DNA of 64,000 nt from Flavobacteriia bacterium (GTDB lineage Bacteria; Bacteroidota; Bacteroidia; Flavobacteriales_D; Crocinitomicaceae), in the NCBI GenBank assembly GCA_016183815.1, contig JACPDW010000020.1, positions 124,346-188,345 on the forward strand, read 5' to 3'. The first letter of the stretch is position 1. Each line of letters begins with the position of its first letter. A program made the translations under genes and the position numbers. Below the pieces are notes generated by a model. That model was not told where the DNA came from. It ran no database searches and saw only the letters and a program-made list of their open reading frames with translations. Positions 28,670 through 39,053 of the stretch are shown piece after piece.

Positions 28670-29248
28670 ATGAAAAAAATCTATTTTACTTTAGGGTTGT
28701 TTTGTTCAGTATTTCTAAGCTCTGCTCAAAACGATTATCTAAAACCATCTCCTTTTACATTTGATTTAACTTTTATTTTAAATCAAAGTGGGCAAAACAG
28801 TATTAACGGAATAGTTAATTCTTTGAATTCTACAGCAGATGTTAAAAATGTTACGATAATTTCTCCTACTGAAATTAGTTTAAAATTGCAAAATGTTAAA
28901 CAAAATTTACCGAGTGAAATTTCATTCCCAATAATAAATGGATTGCTTCAACACTGCAATACGTTTTATTTTTCAGACAACAATCAGATGCTTGAAAATT
29001 TTAAACCTGAGCGTGTAAATTCAAAAAATTTAATAATCTCTGCATTAAGTACAACAAGTGATTTTATAAATTTAAGTGAACAATTATTACAAGATAAAAG
29101 CATTTTATTTGTTAATTCAAATCTTAACACTCATGAACTTTATTTAATTTTTGACAATAAATACAGCGATGAAGATTTGAAAAAAATTCTATTAAATTTA
29201 AATAAAATAATTATTACTAATCAAGAAGAATATAATTTATACTATTAA
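28670..29248 (+). CDS. Secreted hypothetical protein upstream of a T9SS cargo protein
   Basis: A signal peptide (MKKIYFTLGLFCSVFLSSAQ) fixes the start at 28670 rather than the TTG at 28625. The mature part (about 173 residues) has two similar alpha/beta stretches: KNVTIISPTEISLKL and, near the end, LYLIFDNKYSDEDLKKILLNL. I do not recognise a family. It ends 2 bp before the next gene, so both are probably made together. It may assist or resemble the large secreted protein, but this is inference from position only. Confidence 0.75.
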   Translation: MKKIYFTLGLFCSVFLSSAQNDYLKPSPFTFDLTFILNQSGQNSINGIVNSLNSTADVKNVTIISPTEISLKLQNVKQNLPSEISFPIINGLLQHCNTFYFSDNNQMLENFKPERVNSKNLIISALSTTSDFINLSEQLLQDKSILFVNSNLNTHELYLIFDNKYSDEDLKKILLNLNKIIITNQEEYNLYY

Positions 29249-29250
29249 TT

Positions 29251-32200
29251 ATGAAAAAAAATATACTTTTTATAGCTTTGTTTTGTCTTGTAAGTCTAAG
29301 TTTATATGCCGGTGGTGGAAGTGCTCCAGCTAACAACGACTGTTCAGGAGCTACTGCATTTCCAGTAATTCCAACAAATGGAACTTGCTCTAGTTTATCC
29401 AATCAATCCACAGCTAATGCTACTGCTTCTAATGTCACGCCAAGCGGGTCTTGTACTTCCAATTACGGAACCCCTGACGATGATATTTGGTTTAAATTTC
29501 AAGCAACAGCTACAACTATTTTATTATCAGCCACAAATGATTCGGGTGATTATGACATTGTTTGGCAAGTTTTTTCTGGATCTTGTGGTGGAACAATGAC
29601 ATCAATCTTTTGTGATGATTATTCTGATAGTGGTTTTTCTTTAACAGGTCTAACCATCGGAAATTGGTATTATATTAAAATGTACACCTATTATAGTGGT
29701 GCTACAACTCAGTATGATATTTGTATGAAAACTCCACCTCCACCACCTGCTAATGATAACTGTTCAGGAGCAATATCCACAATTGTAAATGGTGTAGGTT
29801 CTTGTGCTTCTCAAACAGCTGGTACTGTAGCTGGTGCCACAGCTTCTGGAATTGCTTTAGGTTCATGTTATGGAACAGCAGATGATGATGTGTGGTTTAG
29901 TTTTGTAGCTGGATCTACTTCTCAAATAATAGCTTTAAATTCTATATCTGGTTCCACTTCTGATATGTATTTTAGTGTTTATTCAGGAACTTGTGCTTCA
30001 CTTGGTGCAGCTATATTATGTAGTGATGCAGAATCTAATACTGTAAACAATCTTACTCCAGGAAATACATATTATGTTAGAGTTTATACTTATACTTCTA
30101 GTTCAAATCAAACATCTACTTTTAATATTTGTGTTCAAAATCCTCCTCCACCTGTGTTAGCACAAGATTGTGACTTTTTGCAACCTATTTGTAATAGTGT
30201 TGTCAATGTGCCCTCAAGTTATGTAAATACTGGTAGTATTATAGATTTTGTAGGAACAAATGATTGCACATCAGGTGAAAAAAATTCTGTTTGGTACTCA
30301 TTTGAAGTAGGTACGTCAGGTTCTTTAAACTTTTCAATTAAACCTAACGATGCTGTTAATAGTGATTCAGGTGCAGAAACTGATTACGATTGGGTGTTAT
30401 GGAAAGCAACTACTTCAACTGGAACTGTTGTTAATACTTGCCAAACTTTGGATAATGCACCACCTGTTTCATGTAATTATGGATATGTAGGTATTACTGG
30501 GATTTCACCAGGAGGAACTACACCCGCACCTTTTACTGGAGCAAATGATGCATACTTTGAACCAACAGTTTCTGTTACTGCAGGTGAAAAATATATATTA
30601 GTAGTTCAAAATTTTGAGACAACAGCTTCAGGGTTCAATTTAGATTTTTCCACTTCAACTCCTGGAGTTATTGACAATACTCCTAATACATTATATTGGA
30701 AAGGAACAACTAACACAAACTTTACAACTTCAACGAATTATTTAACTTGTAGTGGACAGGTGCCGTCTTGTGGTGTCAGTGTTGTTGTAAATAGTGCAGC
30801 AAATCAACCTATTTTAACAACTAGTACTGGAGCTTCAGGTGTTCATACAGTTAACAATTTGACTATAAATGCTGGCGCAACCTTTACTATTAGTGCAGGT
30901 GCAACATTAGAAATTTGTGGTAATTTTATTAATAATGGAACTTTAGTATGTTCACCAACATCTACAGTTAAATTTGTTGGTTCTGGTACAGCTGCTCAAA
31001 ATATTACTGGTAATTTTGTCGGTGGAAATAAATTGGGTCATGTTGTTATATTAAAAACAGCTGGATCAGTTTTATTGAATAATAACCTAACTATGGGTGG
31101 TAATTTCACAACTTCAAATCTTACGAGTGTCTTTAATTCAAACAATAAATACATTAAACTTGCTGGAGATTTTGATAATTTTTCAGGTAATACCACTTTT
31201 ACTAATACAGGTACTTTAGGTACATTAGAATTTATAGGCACTGGACTACAAAAATACAATCAAGGAGCGTCACAATTGGATTTAAATTTTGTTATTGTAA
31301 ACAATACTGCTGGGGTTTCAGCTGGTGTAACCTTACTTTCTAATATGAATATCAAAGCAACTACTGGAACATTAACATTAACTGCTGGGACAATTACAAC
31401 AGGTGGTACTTTAAATACTGGTGGTTCTGCAACAATTACTGGTGGTTATCGTGTAATAGTGAATAATATTACAGCAAGTTCAGTTACTGATGGCAACAAT
31501 ACTAGCTTCATAAATGGTACTTTAAGAAGATATTGTAATGACCCTGGAAACTATAGCTGGCCAGTTGGAAATGCAGCAAAAGGTTATCAATTGGCAAAAA
31601 CAAATTTTACAGCAATGAACAATTCAATGCATTATATAGATTGTCGTTTTGACCCATGGCTAATCACTTACACAATTGGTACGGCTGAATGTGGGAAGCT
31701 TTATTCACTTGAAAGTATGAATAATGGTATGTGGACTTTTATTCCTGATGGTGGTACTTGTACTTATGATTGTACTTTATATCCTAATAATGTAACGAAC
31801 ATTTTAGGTTCTGCTTACACTATTATTAAAAGACCTCATACATCTGCCATTTCTACTACTGGTTGGATACTAAATGGTACTTGTGCAACTTCTACATCAA
31901 CTGCTGTCACTAGAACGGGAATGACTGATTTTTCCTTTTTTGGAGTAGATCAAGGGATAGTTTCAACCCCAATTGAATTGATTTATTTTGAAGGTAAAAA
32001 TGAAGGTAAAGTGAATGTATTACAATGGGAAACATCAAGTGAAAGAGAAAACGATTATTTTGAACTTCAACGTTCAACCGATGGAAATAATTTTGATAAA
32101 TTAACAACTATTGATGGTGCAGGCAATTCTGTTTCTTCAAATTATTACAATTATACTGATTCTGAACCTTCTAATGGATATAATTATTATAGATTCAAAC

Positions 32201-32526
32201 AAGTTGACTATAATGGTTCTGAAACATTTTCTGATATTGTATTAATTAAAAATAATACTAAAGAATTTGCAATTAGTAATTTATATCCTAATCCATCAAA
32301 TAATTCTAGTAATTGTGCTTTCTATTCACCTAAAACTGGTGAATTAAGCATTAAAATTATTGACAATTCTGGAAGAGTAATTGAAAACACATTAATTTCA
32401 ATAAAATCAGAAAGTAATAATGGAATTCAGATTAATTCAGAACAGTTTGAAAATGGTATTTATTCTGTAGAATTTAATTTTAATAATGGTGAATACAAAA
32501 CTTTGCAAAAGTTAGTTAAAAATTAA
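29251..32526 (+). CDS. Large T9SS type A sorting domain protein
   Basis: A secreted 1091-residue protein. A signal peptide (MKKNILFIALFCLVSLSLYA) is followed by two related domains beginning NNDCSGATAF and NDNCSGAIST, each with a DDDxWFxF motif, a pattern common in Bacteroidota surface proteins. A third related domain starts near AQDCDFLQPICNS. A Gly/Thr/Asn-rich stretch of repeated short strands (about 490-760) follows, then an immunoglobulin-like domain (ELIYFEGKNEGKVNVLQWE). The type A sorting tail (ISNLYPNPSNN, IKIIDNSGRVI, FENGIYSVEF, LQKLVKN) ends it. It is likely a surface or extracellular structural or adhesive protein. No catalytic motif was seen. Confidence 0.88.
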   Translation: MKKNILFIALFCLVSLSLYAGGGSAPANNDCSGATAFPVIPTNGTCSSLSNQSTANATASNVTPSGSCTSNYGTPDDDIWFKFQATATTILLSATNDSGDYDIVWQVFSGSCGGTMTSIFCDDYSDSGFSLTGLTIGNWYYIKMYTYYSGATTQYDICMKTPPPPPANDNCSGAISTIVNGVGSCASQTAGTVAGATASGIALGSCYGTADDDVWFSFVAGSTSQIIALNSISGSTSDMYFSVYSGTCASLGAAILCSDAESNTVNNLTPGNTYYVRVYTYTSSSNQTSTFNICVQNPPPPVLAQDCDFLQPICNSVVNVPSSYVNTGSIIDFVGTNDCTSGEKNSVWYSFEVGTSGSLNFSIKPNDAVNSDSGAETDYDWVLWKATTSTGTVVNTCQTLDNAPPVSCNYGYVGITGISPGGTTPAPFTGANDAYFEPTVSVTAGEKYILVVQNFETTASGFNLDFSTSTPGVIDNTPNTLYWKGTTNTNFTTSTNYLTCSGQVPSCGVSVVVNSAANQPILTTSTGASGVHTVNNLTINAGATFTISAGATLEICGNFINNGTLVCSPTSTVKFVGSGTAAQNITGNFVGGNKLGHVVILKTAGSVLLNNNLTMGGNFTTSNLTSVFNSNNKYIKLAGDFDNFSGNTTFTNTGTLGTLEFIGTGLQKYNQGASQLDLNFVIVNNTAGVSAGVTLLSNMNIKATTGTLTLTAGTITTGGTLNTGGSATITGGYRVIVNNITASSVTDGNNTSFINGTLRRYCNDPGNYSWPVGNAAKGYQLAKTNFTAMNNSMHYIDCRFDPWLITYTIGTAECGKLYSLESMNNGMWTFIPDGGTCTYDCTLYPNNVTNILGSAYTIIKRPHTSAISTTGWILNGTCATSTSTAVTRTGMTDFSFFGVDQGIVSTPIELIYFEGKNEGKVNVLQWETSSERENDYFELQRSTDGNNFDKLTTIDGAGNSVSSNYYNYTDSEPSNGYNYYRFKQVDYNGSETFSDIVLIKNNTKEFAISNLYPNPSNNSSNCAFYSPKTGELSIKIIDNSGRVIENTLISIKSESNNGIQINSEQFENGIYSVEFNFNNGEYKTLQKLVKN

Positions 32527-32551
32527 TCTTAAATCAAAATAATTTAAAAGG

Positions 32552-32578
32552 AGCTGTCTAAAAAAGGCAGCTTTTTTT
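32552..32578. terminator. Bidirectional hairpin between the T9SS gene and lon
   Basis: AGCTGTCT and AGGCAGCT (32552-32559 and 32565-32572) form an 8-bp stem with one G-U pair, followed by a T run on the plus strand. It lies between convergent genes and touches the lon stop codon. Confidence 0.75.
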
Positions 32579-35006
32579 ATGCAACTCTTTCCTGTGTTAA
32601 AGCTAAATCTAAAACTTCTTTCATGGTTTTGACATAATGAAAGGTTAAACCATCTAAATAATCTGCTTTTATTTCATCAATGTCGCTTCGATTTTTATCA
32701 CACAAAATGATTTCTTTTATTGAAGCTCTTTTTGCTGCAAGTACTTTTTCTTTAATTCCTCCTACAGGTAAAACTTCACCCCTTAAAGTGATTTCTCCGG
32801 TCATTGCTAAGTGTTTTTTTACTTTTCTTTTTGTAAATATTGACGCCAAAGAAGTTAACATAGTTATACCAGCACTTGGTCCATCTTTTGGAGTAGCTCC
32901 TTCAGGTACATGAACATGAACATTGTGCTGATCAAACTCCTCTTGTTCAATATTTAACCAATCACTGTGTGCCTTTAAAAATTCAAGAGCAATTACAGCT
33001 GATTCTTTCATTACATCACCTAAATTTCCTGTAAGGGTTAATTTACCTTTCCCTTTAGTGATGGACGATTCAATAAATAAAATGTCGCCACCAACACTTG
33101 TCCAAGCTAAACCTGTTACTACTCCTGCGACTTCATTTGTAACATATTTTGTTTTGCTTCTTCCAACCCCTAATATTTTAACCAACTCTTCAAGATTGAG
33201 TTTCTTGTTATAAGTTTCATTCATTGCTATTTGACGAGTTCGATTGCGGATTACTTTGGCTAGCATTTTTTCTAAGGTTCTCACCCCAGACTCGTTGGTG
33301 TATTCATCAATTATTTTTTCAATAACTTTTTTATCTAATTGAATATCCGTTTTTTTAATACCGTGAAGTTTAATTTGTTTTGGAATTAAATGGTGAACAG
33401 CTATTTCGATTTTTTCCTCGATAGTATAGCCATTTACTTCAATTATTTCCATTCTATCTCTCAATGGACCTTGTATAGTAGATAATGAATTGGCAGTAGC
33501 AATAAACATTACTTTTGATAAATCAATTTCTGTTTCGACGTAATTATCGTAAAACTCAATGTTTTGTTCAGGGTCTAAAACTTCCAACAAAGCTGATGAA
33601 GGGTCGCCATGCATGCTTTTCCCCAATTTATCAATCTCATCCAATACAAAAACAGGATTTGAACTGTCTGCTTTTTTTAAATTTTGCACAATTCTTCCTG
33701 GCATCGCACCGATATAGGTTTTTCTGTGACCTCTAATTTCCGATTCATCGTGAACACCACCTAAGGACATGCGAACGTATTTTCTTCCCAACGCATCTGC
33801 TATTGATTTTCCAAGAGATGTTTTTCCCACTCCAGGAGGACCAAAAAAGCATAGGATTGGGGATTTCATATCTTTTTTTATTTTGAGTACAGCTAAGTAT
33901 TCTAAAATTCTTCTTTTCACCTCTTCAAGTCCATAATGATCACGATCTAGAATTTTTTCAGCTCTTTGTAAATCTAAATTGTCTTTAGTATAAACACCCC
34001 ATGGGATATCCAGCAACATATCAAGATAATTTAATTGAACAGTATATTCAGCTCCTTGTGGATTCATTCGTTGCAATTTATTGATTTCTTTATTAAAAAT
34101 CTTTTCAACAGTTGAATTCCATTTTTTCTTTTTTGCTCTGATTTTTAACTCTTCAATATCCTGTGATTGTGGGTTGTCACCTAATTCTTCTTGAATTTGT
34201 CTGATTTGTTGATTTAAAAAATATTCCCTTTGTTGTTTATCAATGTCTTTTCTTACTTTTTGTTGGATTTCGTTCTGCATCTTTAAAATTTGAACTTCTG
34301 AATTCAAATGTTCAAGAATTTTATAGCAGCGTTTACGCATGTCTAATTCTTCCAACATTTCTTGTTTTTTTGAAACGTCGGCATTCATATTAGAAGCGAT
34401 AAAGTTGACTAAAAAAGTAGGACTGTCAATATTTCCGATTGCAAAAGAAGCTTCTGATGGAATATTTGGGCTTTCTCTAATGATTTGTAATGCTTGTTCT
34501 TTAATAGATTTGAACATTGCCTGCATCTCTTTAGATTTTTGTTCAAATTTCAAATCAGAAATAAAATTGACTTTTGCCTTAATGTAAGGTTCACTTTTAA
34601 TAATTTCTTCAATCTGAAATTTTCTTTTGCCTTGAATGATTGCTGTAGTACTTCCGTCGGGCATTTTTAACATCCGAATAATTTGAGCAACTGTCCCAAC
34701 AGCGTGTAAGTCTTTAGCTTCAGGTGCTTCAATCTCATGGTTTTTTTGTGATACAACACCAATAATTTTGTTTCCTTTGTTTGCTTCTTGTATCAATTTT
34801 ATTGATTTATCTCTTCCTACGGTTATTGGAATTACAACCCCAGGAAATAATACATTATTCCTTAATGGTAAAATAGATAATTCGTCTGGGAAACTTTGTT
34901 TATTCATTATCGCTTCCTCTTCAGGGGTGATAAGTGGAATGAATTCAGAGTCTGATTCCATTTCGTCGGAGCTATTGAGTTGATTTAAATCTAAAAAATT
35001 TTTCAT
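32577..35006 (-). CDS. lon: ATP-dependent protease Lon
   Basis: Cytoplasmic AAA+ serine protease that degrades misfolded and regulatory proteins. The N-terminal substrate-binding domain (LSILPLRNNVLFPGVVIPI) is followed by Walker A GPPGVGKTS and Walker B VFVLDEID. The C-terminal protease domain has the catalytic Ser711 in PKDGPSAG and Lys754 in GGIKEK. The 809-residue length is typical. It is transcribed alone, convergent with the T9SS gene. No TAnnTTTG element is visible upstream, which would fit a heat-shock-type promoter but does not prove one. Confidence 0.97.
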   Translation of the reverse strand: MKNFLDLNQLNSSDEMESDSEFIPLITPEEEAIMNKQSFPDELSILPLRNNVLFPGVVIPITVGRDKSIKLIQEANKGNKIIGVVSQKNHEIEAPEAKDLHAVGTVAQIIRMLKMPDGSTTAIIQGKRKFQIEEIIKSEPYIKAKVNFISDLKFEQKSKEMQAMFKSIKEQALQIIRESPNIPSEASFAIGNIDSPTFLVNFIASNMNADVSKKQEMLEELDMRKRCYKILEHLNSEVQILKMQNEIQQKVRKDIDKQQREYFLNQQIRQIQEELGDNPQSQDIEELKIRAKKKKWNSTVEKIFNKEINKLQRMNPQGAEYTVQLNYLDMLLDIPWGVYTKDNLDLQRAEKILDRDHYGLEEVKRRILEYLAVLKIKKDMKSPILCFFGPPGVGKTSLGKSIADALGRKYVRMSLGGVHDESEIRGHRKTYIGAMPGRIVQNLKKADSSNPVFVLDEIDKLGKSMHGDPSSALLEVLDPEQNIEFYDNYVETEIDLSKVMFIATANSLSTIQGPLRDRMEIIEVNGYTIEEKIEIAVHHLIPKQIKLHGIKKTDIQLDKKVIEKIIDEYTNESGVRTLEKMLAKVIRNRTRQIAMNETYNKKLNLEELVKILGVGRSKTKYVTNEVAGVVTGLAWTSVGGDILFIESSITKGKGKLTLTGNLGDVMKESAVIALEFLKAHSDWLNIEQEEFDQHNVHVHVPEGATPKDGPSAGITMLTSLASIFTKRKVKKHLAMTGEITLRGEVLPVGGIKEKVLAAKRASIKEIILCDKNRSDIDEIKADYLDGLTFHYVKTMKEVLDLALTQERVA

Positions 35007-35380
35007 TATTACGTCAAATTGTCATGTTTTTTTTCCACTTTTATTTTTATTTTGAATTTGTATTTGTTCAAGTGGATAAATTCTTAGTTAAATAATTTTT
35101 AAAAGTTGAACACATTTATTTTCAAAACTTGTGCCAAGCTTAAAATTACATTTTTTTTCGGTAACAATGTCAGAAATAAATGATATTTAAAGTACAATAG
35201 TCATAAATTAAAAATGATATTATTGACATTTTATCGTCTATACTTTTATTTTTTAAAAAAATACACTTTGAATTGTTCACATCAAAATACATTTTTTTAA
35301 AAAACATATTTACATTTTTTGTAACTTTGAAAAAAATGTACGTTTTTTGTATATTGAACCTAATAAAATATGATTAAAAA
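35007..35380. other. Divergent intergenic region between lon and the transglycosylase gene
   Basis: AT-rich and non-coding. A 7-bp inverted repeat TCCACTT/AAGTGGA at 35034-35040 and 35070-35076 lies in the lon leader. TAACTTTG at 35322-35329 is the probable promoter of the gene to the right. Nothing else was recognised. Confidence 0.45.
35322..35329 (+). promoter_or_regulatory. TAnnTTTG -7 element for the transglycosylase gene
   Basis: TAACTTTG lies 51 bp upstream of the ATG at 35381. Confidence 0.45.
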
Positions 35381-36316
35381 ATGAAAAGTTTTATTTGTTT
35401 TTTACTATTTAACATGGCATTTTCAGGAAACCCTGATGAAAATTGGGATCATGAGATGATACAAGTGAATTTACCAGATAAAAACGGATTATTAATGAAT
35501 ACTGATGCCCTTTTTAATGAAAATTGGGTGACTCTAAAACAAGTGAATTTTTGGAAACAAATAATGCTCCTAGACAAAGATTCTGTTATCGTAAATATTG
35601 CTTCAAACAGGGATGTTGTTGAAAAACTTCATCAAAACCAATGGAATAATAAAACAGAAGAACAAAAAAGTTTATATAAAGACAGTGTTCGATTAAAAAA
35701 GGGTCTTCCAATTGATGAACGAATTTTTATTACTTCTGGAAAAAAGCATTTTTATCAATTTGAAAATGTATATCCCTCTTTAAATAAAGGCATTTTAGCA
35801 TTTGACAAGAACAAAGTAGATCCTTGGTATGCTCAAGCAATATTATTAATTGAAAGTCCAGGTCAGTTATTAAAGTCTAATTCTGGTGCTTATGGCCCTT
35901 TTCAATTAATGCCAGGTGTAGCAAGAATGATGGGATTAACTGTAAATAAATCTTTAGATGAAAGAGCAGATTTTTATCGTTCAGCTTATGCAGCTTCCTC
36001 ATTAATCAAACAAATCTGTATTCCTGAGGCAAAAAAAATATTGGATTCCTATCAAATTAGTTATAATGAAAAGGATTTATGGTTCAGACTTTTCGTAATG
36101 CATGTATATCATGCAGGAGCTACAAATGTTAGAAATGTCATTAATGTTATTCAACCTTCAAAAGGAGGTCAAGATTTGATTTTACAGATGTGGAAAACAA
36201 CTTCAGGTGGTTTTGCAAATGCTTCTCAAAATTATACTCAACTGGTTTTAGCTTCTCATTTAATATTAACCGAAATGGTTGATGGTCAATGTTCTGATTT
36301 GTTTAGTTGTGAATAA
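35381..36316 (+). CDS. Secreted lytic transglycosylase-like protein
   Basis: An SLT-type murein-cleaving domain. A short signal peptide (MKSFICFLLFNMAFSG) begins it. AILLIESPGQLLKSNSGAYGPFQLMPGVARMMG (about residues 165-197) includes the likely catalytic Glu of the IES motif and the conserved GPFQLMP. A second conserved part is FVMHVYHAGATNVR. Its 311 residues lack a LysM or other wall-binding domain. It is expected to act on periplasmic peptidoglycan. Confidence 0.85.
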   Translation: MKSFICFLLFNMAFSGNPDENWDHEMIQVNLPDKNGLLMNTDALFNENWVTLKQVNFWKQIMLLDKDSVIVNIASNRDVVEKLHQNQWNNKTEEQKSLYKDSVRLKKGLPIDERIFITSGKKHFYQFENVYPSLNKGILAFDKNKVDPWYAQAILLIESPGQLLKSNSGAYGPFQLMPGVARMMGLTVNKSLDERADFYRSAYAASSLIKQICIPEAKKILDSYQISYNEKDLWFRLFVMHVYHAGATNVRNVINVIQPSKGGQDLILQMWKTTSGGFANASQNYTQLVLASHLILTEMVDGQCSDLFSCE

Positions 36317-36325
36317 TTCAACAAA

Positions 36326-37951
36326 TCATTTTTCGCATTGTAAATCAATAAATTGAAAACTATTTCCGTCAAAAAGTCCTTTGTCACTGAGTTTTAATTC
36401 TGGGATAACCAATAATGCACAAAAAGATAAAGTCATGAAGGGGGAGTTTAATGTACAACCACAATTTTTTGCTTCTATATCAATATTTTCATATTCATCG
36501 GCAATCAAATAAGCATCTTTGTTTGACATAATACCTCCAACGGGTAATTCAACACACAATTGTTTGTCTTTATCAGCTAAAGAAACTCCACCTTTTGCAT
36601 TGATTATTAAATTAATAGCATTTTTTAAATCCTCATCGTTACAACCAACTGCAATAATGTTGTGACTATCATGAGCAACACAACTGGCTATTGCACCTTT
36701 TTTTAAACCCACATTTTTTATAAATGCAAAAGCAGGTTTTTGATTTTCATATCGATTGATGACAACTAATTTTAACAAATCGTTTTCTGTATTACTTTCT
36801 AAAAATCCATTTTGAATGTGTGCTTTATGGATACCTTTTTTGGTAATTAATTGTCCGTCTTCAACCTCAATTACGTTAATAAACTCTTGTTGAGCTTTAA
36901 TTTTTAATTGCTCTGTTTGAAGAAGGTTACAAGAGAAATAATTTGGTGTAGCTGTTTGTATTGAAGGTATATATGTCTCGTAGTTTTTTGAAACACATTG
37001 ACCATTTATAAAAGTAGAATGAACATCAAAATTGTTTAAATCTTTTACAATACAAAAATCAGCAGCGTCATCAATTTGCAATAAACCAACTGGGATTTGA
37101 TAATGATCGACTACATTTTTACTGCAAATTTGAAGAACGTTCATCACATTACACCCTTTTTGAATGGCTCTTTTAGCTAAAACATTAATATGATTTTTCA
37201 CTAAATCATTTGGATGTTTATCGTCGGAACAAAACATGACCATTTCAGGATGAAGGTCGATAAGTGGATACAAGGCCTCAAAATTTTTGGCTGCACTTCC
37301 TTCTCGAATTAAAATTTTCATTCCATATTTTATTTTATCTAAAGCTTCTTCTAATGTAAAACATTCATGGTCAGTGCTTATTCCTGCGTCGATATAATTT
37401 TTTGCATCTTCACCTTTCAAGCCAGGGGCATGACCATCGACTTTTTTTCCTCTTTTTAAAGCCGATTGTATTTTATTCATAACTTCTGTTTCTCTTTTTA
37501 AAACAGCAGGAAAATTCATCATTTCAGCTAAATATACAATTTCTTTCCAACTCATCAATTCATCAATGTCTTTTTCATTTATTTCTGCTCCTGCAGTTTC
37601 AAATTTGGTAGCGGGAACACATGAAGGTGCTCCAAAAAAGAATTTAAAAGGTGTTTTTTTACCATTTTCAATCATGAATTTTACGCCATCAACGCCCAAT
37701 ACATTTCCAATTTCGTGAGGGTCTGAAATAGTGGCAACAGTGCCATGAAGAACGGCTAATCTTGCAAATTCAGATGGAACAAGCATGGAGCTTTCCACGT
37801 GGATATGAGCATCAATAAATCCAGGAATAATAAACAAATCACTTTCGACGTTTTTATATTCTATTTTTATGATTTTCCGATCAAAATATATACAACCTTT
37901 TTTTATTGTTTTATTTATTACGTCAACTATACTTCCTTCAACACATTGCAT
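36326..37951 (-). CDS. ade: Adenine deaminase
   Basis: Deaminates adenine to hypoxanthine for purine salvage. The amidohydrolase metal motif is PGFIDAHIHVESSM (about residue 42-55). Later metal and substrate positions are DGHAPG, TDHECF and FCSDDKHPND. A C-terminal domain with VAHDSHNIIAVG and LPVGGIMS is characteristic of Ade. The length of 541 residues is typical. It is convergent with the transglycosylase gene. Confidence 0.95.
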   Translation of the reverse strand: MQCVEGSIVDVINKTIKKGCIYFDRKIIKIEYKNVESDLFIIPGFIDAHIHVESSMLVPSEFARLAVLHGTVATISDPHEIGNVLGVDGVKFMIENGKKTPFKFFFGAPSCVPATKFETAGAEINEKDIDELMSWKEIVYLAEMMNFPAVLKRETEVMNKIQSALKRGKKVDGHAPGLKGEDAKNYIDAGISTDHECFTLEEALDKIKYGMKILIREGSAAKNFEALYPLIDLHPEMVMFCSDDKHPNDLVKNHINVLAKRAIQKGCNVMNVLQICSKNVVDHYQIPVGLLQIDDAADFCIVKDLNNFDVHSTFINGQCVSKNYETYIPSIQTATPNYFSCNLLQTEQLKIKAQQEFINVIEVEDGQLITKKGIHKAHIQNGFLESNTENDLLKLVVINRYENQKPAFAFIKNVGLKKGAIASCVAHDSHNIIAVGCNDEDLKNAINLIINAKGGVSLADKDKQLCVELPVGGIMSNKDAYLIADEYENIDIEAKNCGCTLNSPFMTLSFCALLVIPELKLSDKGLFDGNSFQFIDLQCEK

Positions 37952-38070
37952 ACTAAAGCGATTTATTTGTTAATTACTATTGATTTTATATCTATTTAAG
38001 CAAACTTAATAAAAATTATCTATTTTAAACTAATTTTAAATAAAATGGTTTATGTAAGTACTAAAATGAG

Positions 38071-38078
38071 TAATTTTG
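38071..38078 (+). promoter_or_regulatory. TAnnTTTG -7 element for the ROK kinase
   Basis: TAATTTTG lies 9 bp before the ATG at 38088. It rules out the TTG at 38076, which would lie inside it, as the start. Confidence 0.55.
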
Positions 38079-38087
38079 ACAAATAAT

Positions 38088-39044
38088 ATGAAAATTGCAC
38101 TTGGAATTGATATTGGAGGAACAAAAACAGCTTATGGATTTGTTGATGAAAAAGGAAATGTATTATTAGAAAAATCTGTTTTTACTACCTCTTTAAGTAC
38201 TCCCTTAGATTTAGTTCAATTGATAAAATCGGAAGCTGTAAATTTTGGTTATTTTGATGAATTGGTGGGTGTTGGAATAGGAGCACCAAATGGAAATCAA
38301 TTTACAGGTAGTATTGATTTTGCACCAAATTTACATTGGAAAGGACAAATTCCTTTAGTGCAATTATTTAAAAATGAATTTACTTGCATTGTTTTATTGA
38401 CAAATGACGCAAATGCTGCAGCTATAGGTGAAAAATTATTTGGTGTCGCAAAGGATTTTACTGATTTTGTAGAAATTACATTAGGAACAGGTTTAGGAAG
38501 TGGAATTTTTGTTCAAAATGAATTGTTGTTAGGAAAACATGGAATCGCTGGTGAATATGGTCATATTAGAATGATTCCAAATGGAAGAGTTTGTGGTTGT
38601 GGTAGAAAAGGTTGCTTAGAAACTTATGCTTCTTCTACTGGAGTGGTCAGAAGTATCAGTGAGTTACAATCCGATAATAAAAAAATTTCTAAATTAATTT
38701 GGTTAGAAAACCCAACAGCAAAAGACGTATTTGATTTAGCTTTGAATAATGATTTATTTGCTATTGAGATAGTTGATTTTACTGCTAAAATATTAGGTTC
38801 AGCCCTTGCAGATTATACCGCTTTTTCTGATCCAGAGGCCTTTGTGCTATTTGGTGGTCTTTCAAAAAATGGTGATTTTTTTACTAAAAAAGTCGAAGAA
38901 GAAATGAATAAAAACATGCTCAATATATACCAAAATAAAGTAAAAGTGCTCACTTCTTCTTTGAATGATTTGAATGCTGCAATTTTAGGTACTTCAGCCA
39001 CCATTTTTTGGGAATTTTTTAAAGAAAAGAAAATTATACAATAA
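38088..39044 (+). CDS. ROK family sugar kinase
   Basis: Phosphorylates a hexose such as glucose or mannose in the cytoplasm. The phosphate-binding loop GIDIGGTKT begins at residue 5. The catalytic Asp lies in TNDANAAA. ETYGxGxGSG-like ITLGTGLGSG follows, and the ROK zinc motif is VCGCGRKGCLE. The length of 318 residues is normal. It lies 9 bp upstream of a GH92 mannosidase gene, so a role in phosphorylating released mannose is plausible, but the neighbours do not prove it. Confidence 0.92.
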   Translation: MKIALGIDIGGTKTAYGFVDEKGNVLLEKSVFTTSLSTPLDLVQLIKSEAVNFGYFDELVGVGIGAPNGNQFTGSIDFAPNLHWKGQIPLVQLFKNEFTCIVLLTNDANAAAIGEKLFGVAKDFTDFVEITLGTGLGSGIFVQNELLLGKHGIAGEYGHIRMIPNGRVCGCGRKGCLETYASSTGVVRSISELQSDNKKISKLIWLENPTAKDVFDLALNNDLFAIEIVDFTAKILGSALADYTAFSDPEAFVLFGGLSKNGDFFTKKVEEEMNKNMLNIYQNKVKVLTSSLNDLNAAILGTSATIFWEFFKEKKIIQ

Positions 39045-39053
39045 TCACTCATT